Assembly: GCA_964058805.1 (NCBI GenBank)
Contig: CAXKVV010000142.1
Span: 124,001 to 188,000, forward strand
Length of the DNA: 64,000 bases
Source: Schoenoplectus triqueter
Taxonomy: Eukaryota > Streptophyta > Magnoliopsida > Poales > Cyperaceae
Direction of reading: 5' to 3'
A program made the position numbers and the translations under genes. Shown here in pieces: positions 37,140 to 52,890 of this stretch. Numbering within the stretch: position 1 is the stretch's first letter; the number at the start of each line of letters is the position of its first letter. The notes below the pieces were generated by a model. That model was not told where the DNA came from and ran no database searches. It was given only the letters and a program-made list of their open reading frames with translations.

Positions 37140-38222
37140 AATACCATGTCCTCCCCCTCCCTCTGATCTTACTTTCTATTTCACTGGGTGAGACCTGGAA
37201 TAACAGATGCCGAAATGCTTTGGAAAGAAGGCACAACATCAGTGGAGGGAGATGGGTTTTAGAATCCAATCGACGATATCATATATATATAAGATATTTT
37301 TGGATTCTAAAAAAATAGATAGTCTTCCGAGGGAGGCGCGGAGCGACAATAAGGGTTTTCTATTTGGTGCGTCATATAAATATATAGTAAATAGATGGAG
37401 GCTTTCTTTTGCTTCTCTTCACTAGCTAAGCAGAGTTATGAAGACACTCAAGGGGAACCAAATATTTCAAGGTATCCTAGGATTTCAATGTGACGAAATT
37501 CATGTTGACCTCTAATTTGATCTTTTGTGGCATTTAAATTCGTAAAATATATATGTTCTCGTCATCTTTTTCCTTTGTTCCAAAATAACCACCCCAAAGA
37601 ATCAAAATATTTTTTCAAATTTAATGATTTTATATTTTTCAATTACTAGGTCAAGCCATTTCAATTTTGCAATTAATTGTCTTGGTTTCTCGTTCATATC
37701 TTTGGCCCTCCCTTTTGTGTCTCTTTCTTTCCTCTTTTAGTTCTCTTTGGAGATTCCTTTTCTTTCTTTAATTTAATCCCCAGTAGAAAGCAAGAGAGAG
37801 AACATTGCCGGGCCTCCACACCACACTATAACATATATATTTAATTATGTAAAAGGTTTTACTAACAACAATAATTCTACTAATATTTACAACAATGACA
37901 AATGTGGTCATTGGCCACTTTCTTAAAAAATCGACCCTTCTATACATCCAGCGATTAGTTGACACATCAGCAAGGATTAAGTTGCAGTAGTAAAAATATA
38001 TGAGTGTGCAAATATACCTCCATTGTTGTAGGCCCATCCATTTTTCTACTATAAAATGCCTCTACCTCCGTTCTTCAAACAAAAAAATTCAAGTACAAAT
38101 TTGCATTAGACGAAGCCTCAGGTGTAGTTTTCAACCAACATTTTCCAACCCCTTCTGCATCAATTCTTGGTACTTTCTCTATATCTGTTACTATTGTATA
38201 TTCTCTCATGGTACTCTCTTCG
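37140..38222. other. Intergenic, no gene
   Basis: No supported coding or RNA feature. Short open frames at 37207-37425 and 37768-38329 show no domains. Confidence 0.45.
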
Positions 38223-38230
38223 TAAGAGCG

Positions 38231-38775
38231 TAGGGCTGGCAAAATAACTCGTGGCTCGTGGCTCGCTCGTGACTCGCTCGGGATCGGTTCGTTATTGGCT
38301 CGCTCGTTAATGAACCGAGCCGTTAACAAACCGGCTCGTTAAGCTCGTTAAGTTAATGAGCCGAGTTTGAGCTTAGGCGGTTCGGCTCGTTAGATTCATT
38401 TAGCTCGTTAAACTATTAATATTTATTATTTTTATATTTTTATTATGGACTTTTAGTATAATAAATAGTTTATAATATGATATGTACTTAAATTATTATA
38501 TTCAATTATATAAAATATTTTGTCATTAGTTATTTTAATAATTTTTATATAAATTCTAATATAAAATATCATAAAAAATAGTATTAACTATTAAATTAGC
38601 CTTAATGAGCCTTAACGAGCCAGTTCATTTAGTTCGTTAATTTAACGAGCCGATCTCAAATCAAAAGTTTTGGCTCAGAAATAATTAGCGAGCCAGCTCG
38701 GTTTGGCTCATTAAGCTAATGAGCCAAGCACGAGCTTGACCCAACTCGGCTCGGCTCGGCTCGTTTACAGTCCTA
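38231..38775. mobile_element. hAT-type non-autonomous element, GGCTCG-rich
   Basis: Perfect 8-bp duplications TAAGAGCG lie at 38223-38230 and 38776-38783. The inverted ends are TAGGGCTGGCAAAATAACTC and TAGGACTGTAAACGAGCC. The ends are rich in GGCTCG/CGAGCC repeats around an AT-rich core. No coding capacity. Confidence 0.9.
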
Positions 38776-39049
38776 TAAGAGCGTCTATTATATTAAATTT
38801 TAAAATAAAAATATGCATCCAAAATATATTCCTTGCAATAAAACAAAAACATCTATAGAGTTATTCCCACCTTTTACCATCTCCTGAAACTCCTTGTAAT
38901 TGTAGCAGTTTGCGCTTTTTTTCTTTGTTTTTTTAAACTCCAACTAACGGTCGGTTTAGTATCTGGTAGCTAATTAAATTAAGGTGTGTCCTACATTCAT
39001 TATCTTAATTAATTAACAAACACGAATACTCTTAGATCAACGACTGCGA

Positions 39050-41435
39050 ATGAACAAGAAACCAGGTGACTGGAACTGCAAGTCTTGCAATTATCTCAAC
39101 TTCAGTCGCCGTGAAATGTGCCAGAGGTGCAGGGACCCCCGCCCGGCCTCAGCACTCGCCCCGCCCAGCAGTGGGCCTGGCCGCACCATCGTCGTGTTGC
39201 GTGGCGATTGGTATTGCTCTTGTGGATACCACAACTTCGCAAGCCGCGCAAATTGTCTCAAGTGCGGCGCCTCCAAGTCAGATCCCGGTGGTGTTGCAAA
39301 CGCTGCAAACCGTCCTTTCCTCCCTGGAGACTGGACTTGCACAAGGTATTTATGTTTGGATTTCATCTGCATTTGGCTTAATACGTTTCTGTTGTACATG
39401 TATATATATGTGTTATTAGAATATGTTATCTGTAAAGTATTTGCAACTTTTAGATCAATTAATCTGCATGGGAAGTCAGTATCGGTTATGGTCATATATC
39501 TACATAATTAAGCTGCATGTACTCCATATTTTTAGAATAATATATTAGATGACAAAAAAGGACATATAAAATTTTAGTTACAATATTAATTTTACACAAG
39601 AGGTGCCTCATGCGTATATAATTCTCCAAGAATAAATATAACATGCCGGTCGTGCCTCATGTTTTTCCTCCAAGATCATTGATTGATGAGTTGACGGTAA
39701 ATTAGTGTAATTTTTATATTGATGAGTTGGTGGTAAACTAGTAAAATCTTTATATTGAGAAATGATAGCGATGAAATGATTGTAGTATTTGCTCTTTGTA
39801 ATTTTTTTACTTCGTTTATCTAATTTTATTAAGTTAATTTGTTGGGTGCTAAATTTGTCCTATTTTTTAATGACAGTTAAAATTACTTTTCTTGTTAATT
39901 ACTTATAATTGTTATTTTTTGAATAGATTTTTTATTAGAATTAATAATGCTATACAATCATTTCAAATCATTGATAGTTATTAAGATAACAATTAAGTTA
40001 CTAGTCATTAATAAATAATGTTATCCAATAATTAAAAATTAATCATTGTTATATATTGTTCATTAATATTTAGACTTACTAATCAATATTTGGACCTTTA
40101 ATAAATGGTAACAAACAAAATTTACCCTTAATTTTATAACAACTTAAACATTTTACTAGACAAAATTCCACCATTAACTTCAGTAGCCCATAAAACACTT
40201 TCTTATACCGTCATACATACTCTATATACTACATACATGATTTTAATAATTTGTCATATGTTTATATCATTTCATGTCATCGTGAATCTCTGAATCAGAA
40301 CACGGGGCATTATATCACTTCCCATTCTCCAATCTTCATATTCTTAATACATTGGAGTGTTAAGTTTTCAAGTTTTTAAAGTGTGTCACATCATTAATTT
40401 TCTTCATCACTGATTTTATTTAAATCTTTCATCTTCTTGAATATAAGAGTTAATATAAAATAGTTTCTCCTCTTCATTAAAATAATATGTATAATGTACT
40501 TAAGGTGAAACTTAACTCTTAAAATGATTCAATTTTTTATACGGTCATTTATCATTTATTATTATTTAATTATATTATTTATTATTATAATAATTATTAT
40601 TATAATTATCATTATTACTTAGCATTTAAAAATATTATGTCTAAATTTTCTTTAATGTAAAATTTTATATTATTAATTATTTATTTGACGACTATATTGT
40701 CAGAGCGAAACCCGAATTACAAACCTAGTATAGTTAAAAGCCAGATGTAATCTCACCGGTGAAACAATTTAGTTGATCCTTGTTATTGTTTTTTTTTTTC
40801 TTTTATCTTTTCTTAGCCATTAATTATTAATAGCAAAATTTTCACTACACATTGTGTTTCATATTGAAAAATTATTAAGAATAGAAAACAATTATCTTTT
40901 TATTGACCTTTAATTACTGAATATTTGAATTCAATTTGGCAGCTATTCAATTTCTTTAAATGTTTAATTCAAATAATTCGGTTGCTATCAGGGCAGAACT
41001 AAAGGTGAGCAAAAGAGGGACAACCCCATGAGAAATGAAATTTTATATTTTTGTCCATTATATTTTATATATTTTAAATATAAATTCTGTTTGGCCCTCT
41101 TATAAAAATAAATTTGTGATTTGACTTCCCCTATTTCAAATTTGTGGTTCCTTCTTTGTTGCTATAGTCCAATCTCACCAATGGAATTTAACTTTATTTC
41201 TACTCCTTTTAATTTAGGCCTGGTTGCAACGAGCACAATTTTGCAAGCCGAACAGAATGCTATAGTTGCAACGCCCCTCGTGAATCAGGTAATTAATCAA
41301 ATCAAATTTACTTTTCGGTCCTTCATCAGCCTAACTATGCAGTTTGATAATAAATTCCAATAAATTTATCTAATTATCCAGGAATTAACTTATCTGACAT
41401 CTTTCCATTAATTTGAAGCAGGCAAAGAAGCGTAA
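39050..41435 (+). CDS. RanBP2-type zinc-finger protein, three fingers
   Basis: Exons 39050-39345, 41218-41288 and 41422-41435 give 126 residues. Three RanBP2-type fingers are visible: W8 with C10, C13, C24 and C27 (GDWNCKSC...CQRC); GDWYCSCGYHNFASRANCLK followed by C; and GDWTCTRPGCNEHNFASR with CYSC, which is split by intron 1. The second finger has only one residue between its first two cysteines. Such fingers usually bind single-stranded RNA or ubiquitin; in this small plant family an RNA-binding role is likely but unproven. The protein ends ESGKEA. Intron 1 is long (1872 bp) and AT-rich. Frame is kept across both introns (phases 2 and 1). The ATG at 39050 is followed immediately by the first finger. 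Confidence 0.9.
39346..41217. other. Long intron 1 of the zinc-finger gene
   Basis: AT-rich with no other gene. CGAAACCCGAATTACAAACC then TAG|T at about 40707-40729 weakly resembles a Helitron 3' end but lacks a hairpin. GGGCAGAACTAAAGGTGAGC near 40992 looks like the end of an old element. Confidence 0.4.
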
Positions 41436-42609
41436 TTAATAGAAGACTAAACATTGTTGGAAGAGACTCATCATGATAATTTTACAATATTTTAATGTGA
41501 TATATACATATAACCGAAGTTTATTACCATAGCTCTACCTGAAAAGGAAGCTAATTATATAGCTTAAAGTTTTGGGGTATATTTGCAAATGAGCTTCATG
41601 TACCTGCCTAATAAAAGCTGGTAATTAATATTTTATTAAGGTACCTTAATTATGTAATTTTGGGCAATGAAGTGTTGAACTAAGTCTGAGCTTGGTTGAA
41701 TATTTTAATTAACAGCATTTTAATTGAGCGCTAACCGCCTCTTTTTAATGGACAACAAGTGACTAAATGATGACACGTTAACTCAATGAATTACGTCACA
41801 TTTAAAGAAACCATATGTAGTAAAAGTGCTTTAAAGTATCAAATGAAAGTGATTTAAAATTGAATGAAGTTAAGATGCTTTAAAATTAAAACATCAAATT
41901 TTCATTCCTCCAACATTTTTTATACAAACTAATTCATCTATATATTTCATTACTATCAAATATATATGCTTTATATATGATTTAACTTTTACTTTACATT
42001 AATTTTAATCAAACGAAATGAAGGGATAGTACATAAATTTATTCACCCAAAATTTAAAAAAAATGCTCTGTACTAGTACAGTGTACTCTTAGAAAGGAAC
42101 ATGCCAGTTTGGAGCATTTTATTTTATAAGGTCAGAAAGGCATTTCTTGGCTACATCTTGAGCAACGCTTTCTCTCGACTCTTGAGCAGTCTATTCACTT
42201 GTTGACTCTGTTTTAAGGAGTCAATAATAAAAAATATATTTTTAATTATCTAAACTTAGTAACTTACACATATTCATTACGCGCAAAGTTTTTTTATATT
42301 GATTCAATAATGAATAATAATACGGGAAAATATATCATTCATTAGTTGTATAGTTGCGAGCTATTTTGTAACAATTATTCTGCAGGATAACTAGAAAAAC
42401 CATATTTATTACAGTACAGTGTGATAGTACATATTACTGATATACATACTTGGGCTTATATATCGAAGTAGTTAGTGAATTCAACTAATCGTCTTTAAAA
42501 ATGAACCCAAAATTTTAAAAACATTTTGCTTCAAAGTAATACATTAATATTTCAAATTTAGAAGATTTGAAATACAATATCAGGTGGTAACTAAAAAAAT
42601 TCAAAGATA
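41436..42609. other. Intergenic, no gene
   Basis: AT-rich spacer after the zinc-finger gene. Nothing further is supported. Confidence 0.5.
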
Positions 42610-42617
42610 TTTCAAAG

Positions 42618-43037
42618 TAGGGGTGTCAATGAATCAGGTCGGGTCGGGTCGTTATTATTTCATTATTTTGATCTGATCCGAACTCAATCCAATTACATCG
42701 AGGTGAAATTTTTTTGACCCATACCTGACCAGACCGGATCACAGGTAGACCCGACCAATGTAAAATAATTAAATATTTTTATATTATTTTAAGTAGTTAA
42801 ATATTAATTAATTTATAATTGATCTTATAGTGTACAATTAATATATATTTAAGACTTAATTAGTACTAAATCATAAAATATTTTAAAAAATATAATTAAT
42901 TGGGTTGGGTCAGGTTGACTCAAAACCGACTCGACCCGATTCAGGTAAAAAAATTAGATCCATACCCGACCCATTTATCTTCGGGTTATGTCGGGTCGGG
43001 TTAATCCATCGGATTGGGTCAATAATTAACACCCCTA
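42618..43037. mobile_element. hAT MITE with 8-bp target duplication
   Basis: 420 bp flanked by TTTCAAAG on both sides (42610-42617 and 43038-43045). The terminal inverted repeats are TAGGGGTGTCAAT and TAGGGGTGTTAAT. Subterminal GGGTCGGGTC motifs surround an AT-rich core. This is the cleanest copy of the family that also includes 1686-2069. Confidence 0.93.
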
Positions 43038-43207
43038 TTTCAAAGTATTTATTTTCATCACTTATTTTATTAGTGAATTGAAATTAAAAAACTTTAATTT
43101 ACACACATATTCCTCATTAAGTAGATTAGTTTCAGTTATTTGGATTAATTTAACAAATTTTTAGAATTCATGTCAGTAATCTTAATGAATTTAACTGCAT
43201 GCTAATA

Positions 43208-43210
<3 letters not shown>

Positions 43211-43238
<28 letters not shown>
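43211..43238. repeat. (AT)n microsatellite
   Basis: A pure AT dinucleotide run without a fold-back insertion. It is useful as an empty comparison site. Confidence 0.9.
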
Positions 43239-43372
43239 CATTCGAAAATATTATCATCAAACTTAGACAATTAATGAAATGTTTGTCCACGCTCTTATCT
43301 TATTATGCTTATATTTTATATGGTTTAATTCTTCAATAATCAATATACGACAACTAAAAAAGAGTACACAGC

Positions 43373-43630
43373 TAGGGGTCAAAGTTTTAAAGTTTCGCTC
43401 GGACGAAACGTGAAACGCAATGATTTTTTATTATGTTGGAACAACGAAACGTGGAACGCAAACGAAATTTCTTATATTCTAATACAATTTTCACGAAAAT
43501 GAAAAATTTTGTTACGTTTCGCTCGAACGAAATATGAAACGTAATATTTTTTTTTTCTTTTACGTAAGACAAACGAAATATGAAAAGCAACATCCTATTT
43601 CATTTCCGTTTCGCAGGTTTGACACCTCTG
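43373..43630. mobile_element. Short hAT MITE upstream of NUDT19
   Basis: 8-bp duplications TACACAGC lie at 43365-43372 and 43631-43638. The ends are TAGGGGTCAAAGTTTT and, inverted, CAGAGGTGTCAAACC. Repeated GAAACG and CGTTTC motifs fill the interior. It ends 176 bp before the NUDT19 start codon. Confidence 0.82.
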
Positions 43631-43806
43631 TACACAGCTCCCAACTTGGACCCGCAAGGCCGCAACGAGCCAACTATTCAACCAATCAGAAAAAAACCAC
43701 AAAATGCCAATAAACACAATTTTCGGATGTTTTTTCTCCAACCTTTCGTCCCACCGCTCCTCTCTGTCACCAAACCTTTCATCCCTCCATTGCCCGACCA
43801 TTCGCC

Positions 43807-46507
<2,701 letters not shown>

Positions 46508-47372
46508 TAAACACGGGTTATTTTTTTACCACTTCCACATTGTGTAGTTTGATGATCATTGAGAGATGATGTTATGTGATATAAAACAATCAAATAGCAT
46601 AGTATAAGGGCGGGGCATATTTGGATATACGCAAGATGGGATTCCGTATTTGTGTTATCCCATGAATATATTTTTATGTCAATCCACGGACATGCAGTTG
46701 TGATCGCTAGTTTGATGATATCTTCTAAATAACAAACATATTCAAAATAACATAAAAACTGATCTAGATTTGTTTTGAATGATATTGTTATTAGTGTATC
46801 TCTGGATACAGTCTTTATGGAAGTTGGAGGAAATTGAAATCTAGAACTTAGTTGGAGATTCAGGGTTAACGAATTTCTGTTAAAATTTGAATCCAACTAA
46901 CATTATATCGAGTTGAAAAGCTTTCTATTTGTTCACAAAATTATTCACGATAGAATAGCAGTATGGCACTCAATAACAAAATCAAATCAAATAAAAAAAG
47001 GGTGTGCTAATTGTACCTTACAAAAATCCAATTAATCATGTTTAGAGCAGGTTTAAAGCACCATCAACTGGGTGTTTGAAGAGGCACAAACGAGGTATTC
47101 AGAGCCCCATCAATAAAGTGTTCAGAGTATCTTTAAGAGAGTGTTCATAATGACTTTAAAAAGTTCAGAGGGCCTTCTGAATATTGTTCAAAGCATTAAT
47201 TAAAACGCGGGTTTACATGGGAAGCACGAGTTTTTTCATTTAATTTGCGATTGGACTTGGAGCGGGGGACATAGTTTGGCACTTGTGCTTCTGGATCGAG
47301 TGGCCTGGTCTGGTCCGCTCGCATATCTACGCGAAAAGGAAGCACAGAAACGCAGGAAGCACAAACTTTCTG
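46508..47372. other. NUDT19 3' flank and intergenic
   Basis: No gene is supported. 47040-47200 contains loosely repeated GTTCAGAG/TTCAGAG phrases, possibly a decayed short tandem repeat. Confidence 0.45.
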
Positions 47373-47444
47373 GGGGCATTCCGAGAATTGAACTCGGGAC
47401 CTCTCGCACCCTAAGCGAGAATCATACCACTAGACCAAATGCCC
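47373..47444 (-). tRNA. tRNA-Pro (anticodon AGG)
   Basis: 72 nt on the minus strand. The acceptor stem GGGCATT pairs with AATGCCC. The D arm is TGGTCTAGTGGTATGA. The anticodon stem CTCGC/GCGAG encloses TTAGGGT with anticodon AGG (47410-47412). The T arm is CCGAG/CTCGG with loop TTCAATT. There is no intron and no encoded CCA, as usual for a nuclear gene. Confidence 0.95.
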
Positions 47445-47559
47445 TTTGGTTTATGGGAGACAATTATAATAAAATATTTCCATTTATTTTAATAACAAAC
47501 AAACAAACGCTACTGGCAAAATAAAAGCAGACTAGACCAACCAGACAAACTTACAAAGC

Positions 47560-50188
47560 ATGGCTGTGCTACGGCTACGCCACTCACTACCACCTCTCAA
47601 TCAACACCACAGCACGAGAACTTCTCCATCTAGTTCCTCCAAACCTCGTTGCTTCAAAGTGAGAGCCTCGTGGCAGGAAGTAGCCGGTGTGGTGATTTTC
47701 TCGGCCATCCCTTTTACCGTCGTCAAGGCCATTGCCAATAGTTCCTTAGGTGAGCAGCTTCGCTTTCGCTTGGAGCAGACGAAGAAATCGGCTCTGAAGG
47801 AGGCAAATGCTCTCAGAGCGCTTTCTAAACAAGCTAGAGAAACTAGGTAATTTCAAAATTTAGAAATTAAAGAAAAAATTTTCTTCTCCATTTGTGTGCT
47901 GTTGTTTCTGCTTGATTGTCTGGTCGATTTTGGACACCTTTGTATCTAGGTCTGGCATATTTACAGCAGTACATCCGCAATCAGGAGGTCACATGTCGCC
48001 ATGTCAATTTTGCAACCATTTTCTTGCTTCCAATACTTGAGGGATTTTGACAATGTTCTTAATAGCTTGTTACAGTTGGTAACTTGGTATGTTGCCAGTA
48101 AGGTACTTACCACCATATGTCTGGTACAATATGGTATGATAATAATTTTTGGAGACCTCAATCTGTTTGTATTTTCAATAGATCATAAGAAGTTCCATTA
48201 ACTCATAATATTCGGTTTAATTAACTTGTCTCACATGTAAAAAATGAATTTCCAGCCCTTGGTACGGTCCTGACAGGCCTCGCTGGCTTGGTCCAATCCC
48301 GTACAACTATCCACCTCATCTTTCTGGAGAGTTTCCGGGCGATTATGGATTTGACATTTCTGGTCTTGGCAAGGACCCCAATGATTTCCAGAAGTACTTC
48401 AAGTATGTCAGTTTCCTTTTTTCTTTTCTTTTTAAATTTAGAAAAGTACTTAAATATGCCAGTTGTCCTTATATATATATATTTTTGGATAGGTTTTCAT
48501 TTTGTCAAGAACTGGAGTTTCTTTTTTCTTTTCTTGTTAATTAAAGACGTAGTGAATTTGCTTATTCAATATATGTTTCATTTATGCGCTTGTTCAAATT
48601 TAAAAATTGTATCATGCACCTAGTTTTTTTTTTTTTACTGTTATTTCACCATTTGCTGAATCAATTTTTAAGCAGTTTGCTGTTTGATGGACCAGTTCTT
48701 TCAAAGGTTGTATAATTACTTTATACAATTTATTTTGTTCTTACAATTGCTTAAGGTTGAAACTTACAATTGAAGAAGGGTTGACAAGAACATTCACCAC
48801 TACTTTGAAGTAGACTCTTCGTTTTCTTCATATTTTTTTGGTTACTGCTTACTCATTTCTTATATTATTTTGCATCTAATGGGTTCTATTCTTAATGTAG
48901 CTTTGAGATATTGCATGCAAGGTGGGCAATGCTGGCAGCACTAGGTGTGGTTATCCCTGAACTGCTGGATCTATTTGGTATTGTTCACTTTGTTGAGCCG
49001 GTCTGGTGGAAAGTTGGATATGCCAAACTTCAGGTCAGTTCTGAGCATATATGAACTACTAGCATTGTACCATACAAGAAAAAGTATGCAATTCAACTAC
49101 TTTAGTGGATTTGATGTAAATCATGATGTGGACCTGAGATCAACTTAACACAGGCGCTGTTAAGCAATTGCTACTAATTTGTGTTTTTTCACAAATTATG
49201 AATTACTTGTGATTTTGACAGAACATCATGGAAACCTTGTGGGATTATGAATCATAGAGAACTCAGCAAAGACATGATGTGGCTAATGTGAGGAAATGCC
49301 CTTTTGATAGATTAAGGTCCGGTGTGCCAAAACTTTTATTGTGTCAACAGCCTTCTGTCTTATGGTAGTTTTTTTTTGTTCTGGAAGTATTCAAGGAGTT
49401 TTGTAAAACTTCTTCGAATTACTATCTTATTGATCTTGTTGTCTTGTTAAGTTATTCCAGAATTAGGACGTATTATTATGCTTAAGCTTACTGGTACTTG
49501 ATTCCTGGGTATACACTATACAGTATATTAGCAATGATTGACTTTCTGTGAGTTTGTTACAGTTCTCATTCCAAAATTGCTATTGCAGGGTGATACACTA
49601 GACTACTTGGGGATCCCCGGATTACGCATAGCTGGTAGTCAAGGTGTCCTTGTTATTGCTATTTGCCAAGCACTTCTTATGGTACTGATTTTTTTTTTAC
49701 TTTATTTTTTTTTTAGTTTTTGGAACTGAACTTTGCTTCATCAATCAGATGAAGTATCACAGAAAGAAGTCTTCTATTTACCCAAATTCAATCGGAAAAT
49801 CTGTAATTAAAAACGATGAAGAAAAGGATGTCAGTATGCACTATGAATTTAGTTCTTGAATTGGCAACTCATTAATACTCAGGTGGGGCCTGAATATGCA
49901 AGATACTGCGGGATTGAGGCACTGGAACCACTAGGGATATACTTACCTGGTGACATTAACTATCCAGGTGGGGTACTGTTCGACCCTCTCGGGCTCTCTA
50001 AAGACCCTCTCTCATTTGAGGAGCTCAAAGTGAAGGAGATAAAGAATGGTCGCCTTGCAATGGTTGCCTGGTTAGGGTTTTACCTTCAGGCAGCATTAAC
50101 GGGTCAAGGACCTGTACAAAACCTTATTGAACACGTATCTGACCCATTTCATAACAACATTGTGACAAATCTTCTGAAGTTATTGTAA
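47560..50188 (+). CDS. LHCB7: Chlorophyll a/b-binding protein 7 (LHCB7)
   Basis: Five exons: 47560-47846, 48256-48402, 48901-49033, 49589-49681 and 49883-50188, giving 321 residues. LHCB7 is a low-abundance relative of the minor antenna proteins CP26 and CP29, in thylakoid membranes. The N-terminus is Ser-, Arg- and Pro-rich ([20 protein letters not shown]), a transit peptide, and is followed by a hydrophobic segment ([19 protein letters not shown]) that most LHC proteins lack. Then come [13 protein letters not shown], the first chlorophyll-binding helix ([15 protein letters not shown]), [13 protein letters not shown] as helix C, and the third helix ([20 protein letters not shown]). Splice phases close at all four introns. 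The tRNA-Pro gene lies 116 bp upstream on the other strand. Confidence 0.94.
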
Positions 50189-50469
50189 CTTCTCTGTTCT
50201 AATTTCTTTCATAACCTTGTATGTCTTGTATATCTGTGTTGAACCCCCATAAGGTTTGTTATCCCCTTATATAGAATTTATAAACTAGTTGCAATAACTA
50301 TACTAGAACTAATTTATATGTGTATACTATACCAAACAAATCATGGTGCTTGGTTTTTAAGATATATGCACTGTGATATTTTGGCCCTGCTTTTTCATTG
50401 ATAAAAGTACTACAGTGATTTGATCCACATACTACTGGGTTCATTATGTACCAGTACTACATGGTTTTT

Positions 50470-51770
50470 CTTTTTCTTTTTTTTTTTTGGGAAAAAGTGG
50501 CTTTTGACCATTGATTTCATTGAAACCAATAGAAATAACAAAAGGTTTTGAGGAAGACAAATGACCAAACATCTGATGTATGTCTCCCGTAATATCCCAA
50601 CACTATCTATTACATCTCAAACATAATAAAGCAAACAACTAGAGTACTTAATATCTAGAGCAATATAACTAGAGGACTAAATCCTAATTGCATAAAAGCT
50701 AAAGGAAGTACATAGTTGCAAAAACAGACACATTCTATTAAAGATTCAAAACATCTGCTCAGAATCATTGTGGTCTCATCCATAGAAGAGGAAGGTGCTC
50801 TTCTACCGGTACCAAAGCCTTCTCTATACCTGTCTTGGCCTCTACCTATATAGGGAGATCTTCTGCCCTTGGGACAGGATTAAAGTTAAGTAATTGAGAT
50901 GCATTGCGTACCTTATACCAAAAAATAGCCAAGTTAATTATTTTCAAATCTAATGCTCTATAAGAAGCAAATGAGGTGTGATTGAAAATAATAGAATTTC
51001 TCTCTAACTATATATTCCAACAAACTAACACTATGTATTAGTTCAACTAGATTTTTATCTTTTAGAGGAATGCAACCATAAATCCTCAAGAGTAGCACCC
51101 TAAAAAATCAAAGATATTAAATTGTGCAATCCAATGTCAAATAACTTGAATAGTGGGACATTGAACAAATAAACGTTTAATATCTTCATATTGACCACAA
51201 AACACACAAGTAGAATCCCTTTCCCAACCTCTTTTCAAAAGGTGAATCTTTGTTTATATTTTCTTTTTCCAAGTTAAGCACATTAATATTTTAATTTTTA
51301 GAGGGATTCTAGAATTTCATACAACATCAAAATCAGTATTAATTATATCACAAAAATCAAGCCATTCATAAAAAAAAAATTAAACTGAGAATACTCCAAA
51401 GTTGTGTCATCTCCAATGAATACTATCATTTTGGAGGGGCTCAGATGAAAAATATCCTAAGTGCCGAATCAAATGTATTCATTCTTCAAGATAACATCAA
51501 ACTATTTGTCTTCTAAATTTCAAATGAAGAACACTATTGGGATACACATCTACTACAATAATATCAGTTTTTTTTTTGTGATAGAAAATAATAAAGGGTA
51601 AGTACAAAATAAAGCACCGTCTTCAAACTATCTATCTTTTCAAAATAACACTGTAGTACCTAACTATACATATTTATTGAAATCTAATTCTACCAAATCC
51701 TTATTATGTACCATAGCTTTTCAAAAAGAGGAAATTCTAGCAAGAGAACACCGAACAACTATTATCCTTG
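50470..51770 (-). mobile_element. Degenerate LINE 3' part (zf-RVT region)
   Basis: Reverse-complemented, the right portion (about 51130-51250) encodes a decayed zf-RVT segment: KRGWERDSTCVFCGQ, then RLFVQCP. This is the W...CxxC...CP pattern near the C-terminus of plant LINE reverse transcriptases. The sequence then runs to TTTCAATGAAATCAATGGTC and a poly-A at about 50470-50490, as expected of a LINE 3' end on the minus strand. Many stops make it inactive. The 5' limit is a guess. Confidence 0.7.
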
Positions 51771-52242
51771 GGCTTTTTCTTTGCTTTTTGGTTCTAAGTG
51801 GAAGTTAAGTTGCAAGTTTTAGTTATGAACTTATGACAATTGGGCTGTTCTGCTTTCTGGTTGAATTTACTAGCAAGTTCAGTTGTGAAGCTGGATAAAT
51901 GAATCAAAATTAGAGTTTGTGACAGTCAATCTCAACACGACTTCAAGAAAAGAACGGGCAATGATTTTCTATTGGTACAACCATGTGATGTTCAATATTA
52001 AAAATGCCCAAAATGGAATTTGCATTCTGCATTCATTGTTCTTTTATGATGTCAAAGTCATCTGTTTTTTTTTTGTGGTATAGTTTATTGAATCCGCATA
52101 TAAATTCTAAAATATGATTCATCTAATATAATGGATCAAAATTTGATTTTTATAAGATTTGAATTAGAATCCGTTATGAATTTGATAAAACAAAAATAAA
52201 ATAAAATTATATCATATGCCAATTCATCTATTTTATCTTTAG

Positions 52243-52890
52243 GTGGTATTGAGGCTTGAGAAAAATGGGGACACCCAATTCTCTGTTGGTCGGATAGTTC
52301 CTTATATTATTTGTATCGAGCAGGCAACTCACTTCACTTTTCTTTTTTCCCTTTTCCTTTTTTCCATTCTTCTTTTAATAATTGAAAGGAGGTCTGCTGA
52401 AGCTGCATCATGGTGCCCTAAATTATTCTGGGGTATGCCTCATCATGGGAAAGGTTTGTTGATACTTAAGATTTGTATGAAGGACAAACCTAGCCCTCTC
52501 GTTCTTACTGTTTTCTTTTTAATGTTGATAGGTGGGTATTTCACTTTGCACATCTCCACTGGCTTCCAGTGTTGGTTCCATACATCCCTACTGAAAAGCT
52601 ACATCTTTATAATATTGTTTATGAGGTCATAATCAACTTATTTATTTTTTCCTTATGTCAACCATCTTTTATCAAGTTCGAAGGTCATTCTTAATGTTCA
52701 ATAGTGTGCAGTTTTCTTGATCTGTATAAGTAGACACGATGCCTAAGTACTGAAAAGCAAGCCATTAAGCTTAAACTTCGAAGGACAATTATGTTGTCAT
52801 TTGATTTCTCTATATAATTACAGGTTGCTTTTGTTGCTTTAGCCAACAATCCTTCAATCACAAACTTCTTTTATGGACTATCAAATCGTG
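52243..52890 (+). pseudogene. Captured gene fragments: DNA polymerase alpha next to VPS41
   Basis: 52243-52323, after an acceptor-like TTATCTTTAG, reads VVLRLEKNGDTQFSVG and then VPYIICIEQ. This matches the segment VALRLK.NG....SVGD.VPYIICYEQ of plant DNA polymerase alpha catalytic subunit. Within 60 bp follow pieces of VPS41, a HOPS tethering-complex subunit: about 52370-52453 (LIIERRSAEAASWCPKLF), 52532-52625 (WVFHFAHLHWLPVLVPYIPT) and 52824 to about 52890 (VAFVALANNPS, then divergent). The VPS41 pieces keep GT-AG borders. A one-base loss is implied between GMP and the donor at 52453, because WER before WVFHF is present only in another frame. The two genes are unrelated, so the pairing points to capture by a transposon. 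A Helitron 3' end lies at 53338. Confidence 0.7.

Noticed and set aside
39091..39495. Minus-strand 134-codon frame opposite the zinc-finger gene
   Set aside because: Antisense shadow of exon 1 and the intron start.
40700..40730. Helitron 3' end in the zinc-finger intron
   Set aside because: ACCTAG|T is present, but there is no hairpin and no 5' end, so chance is likely.
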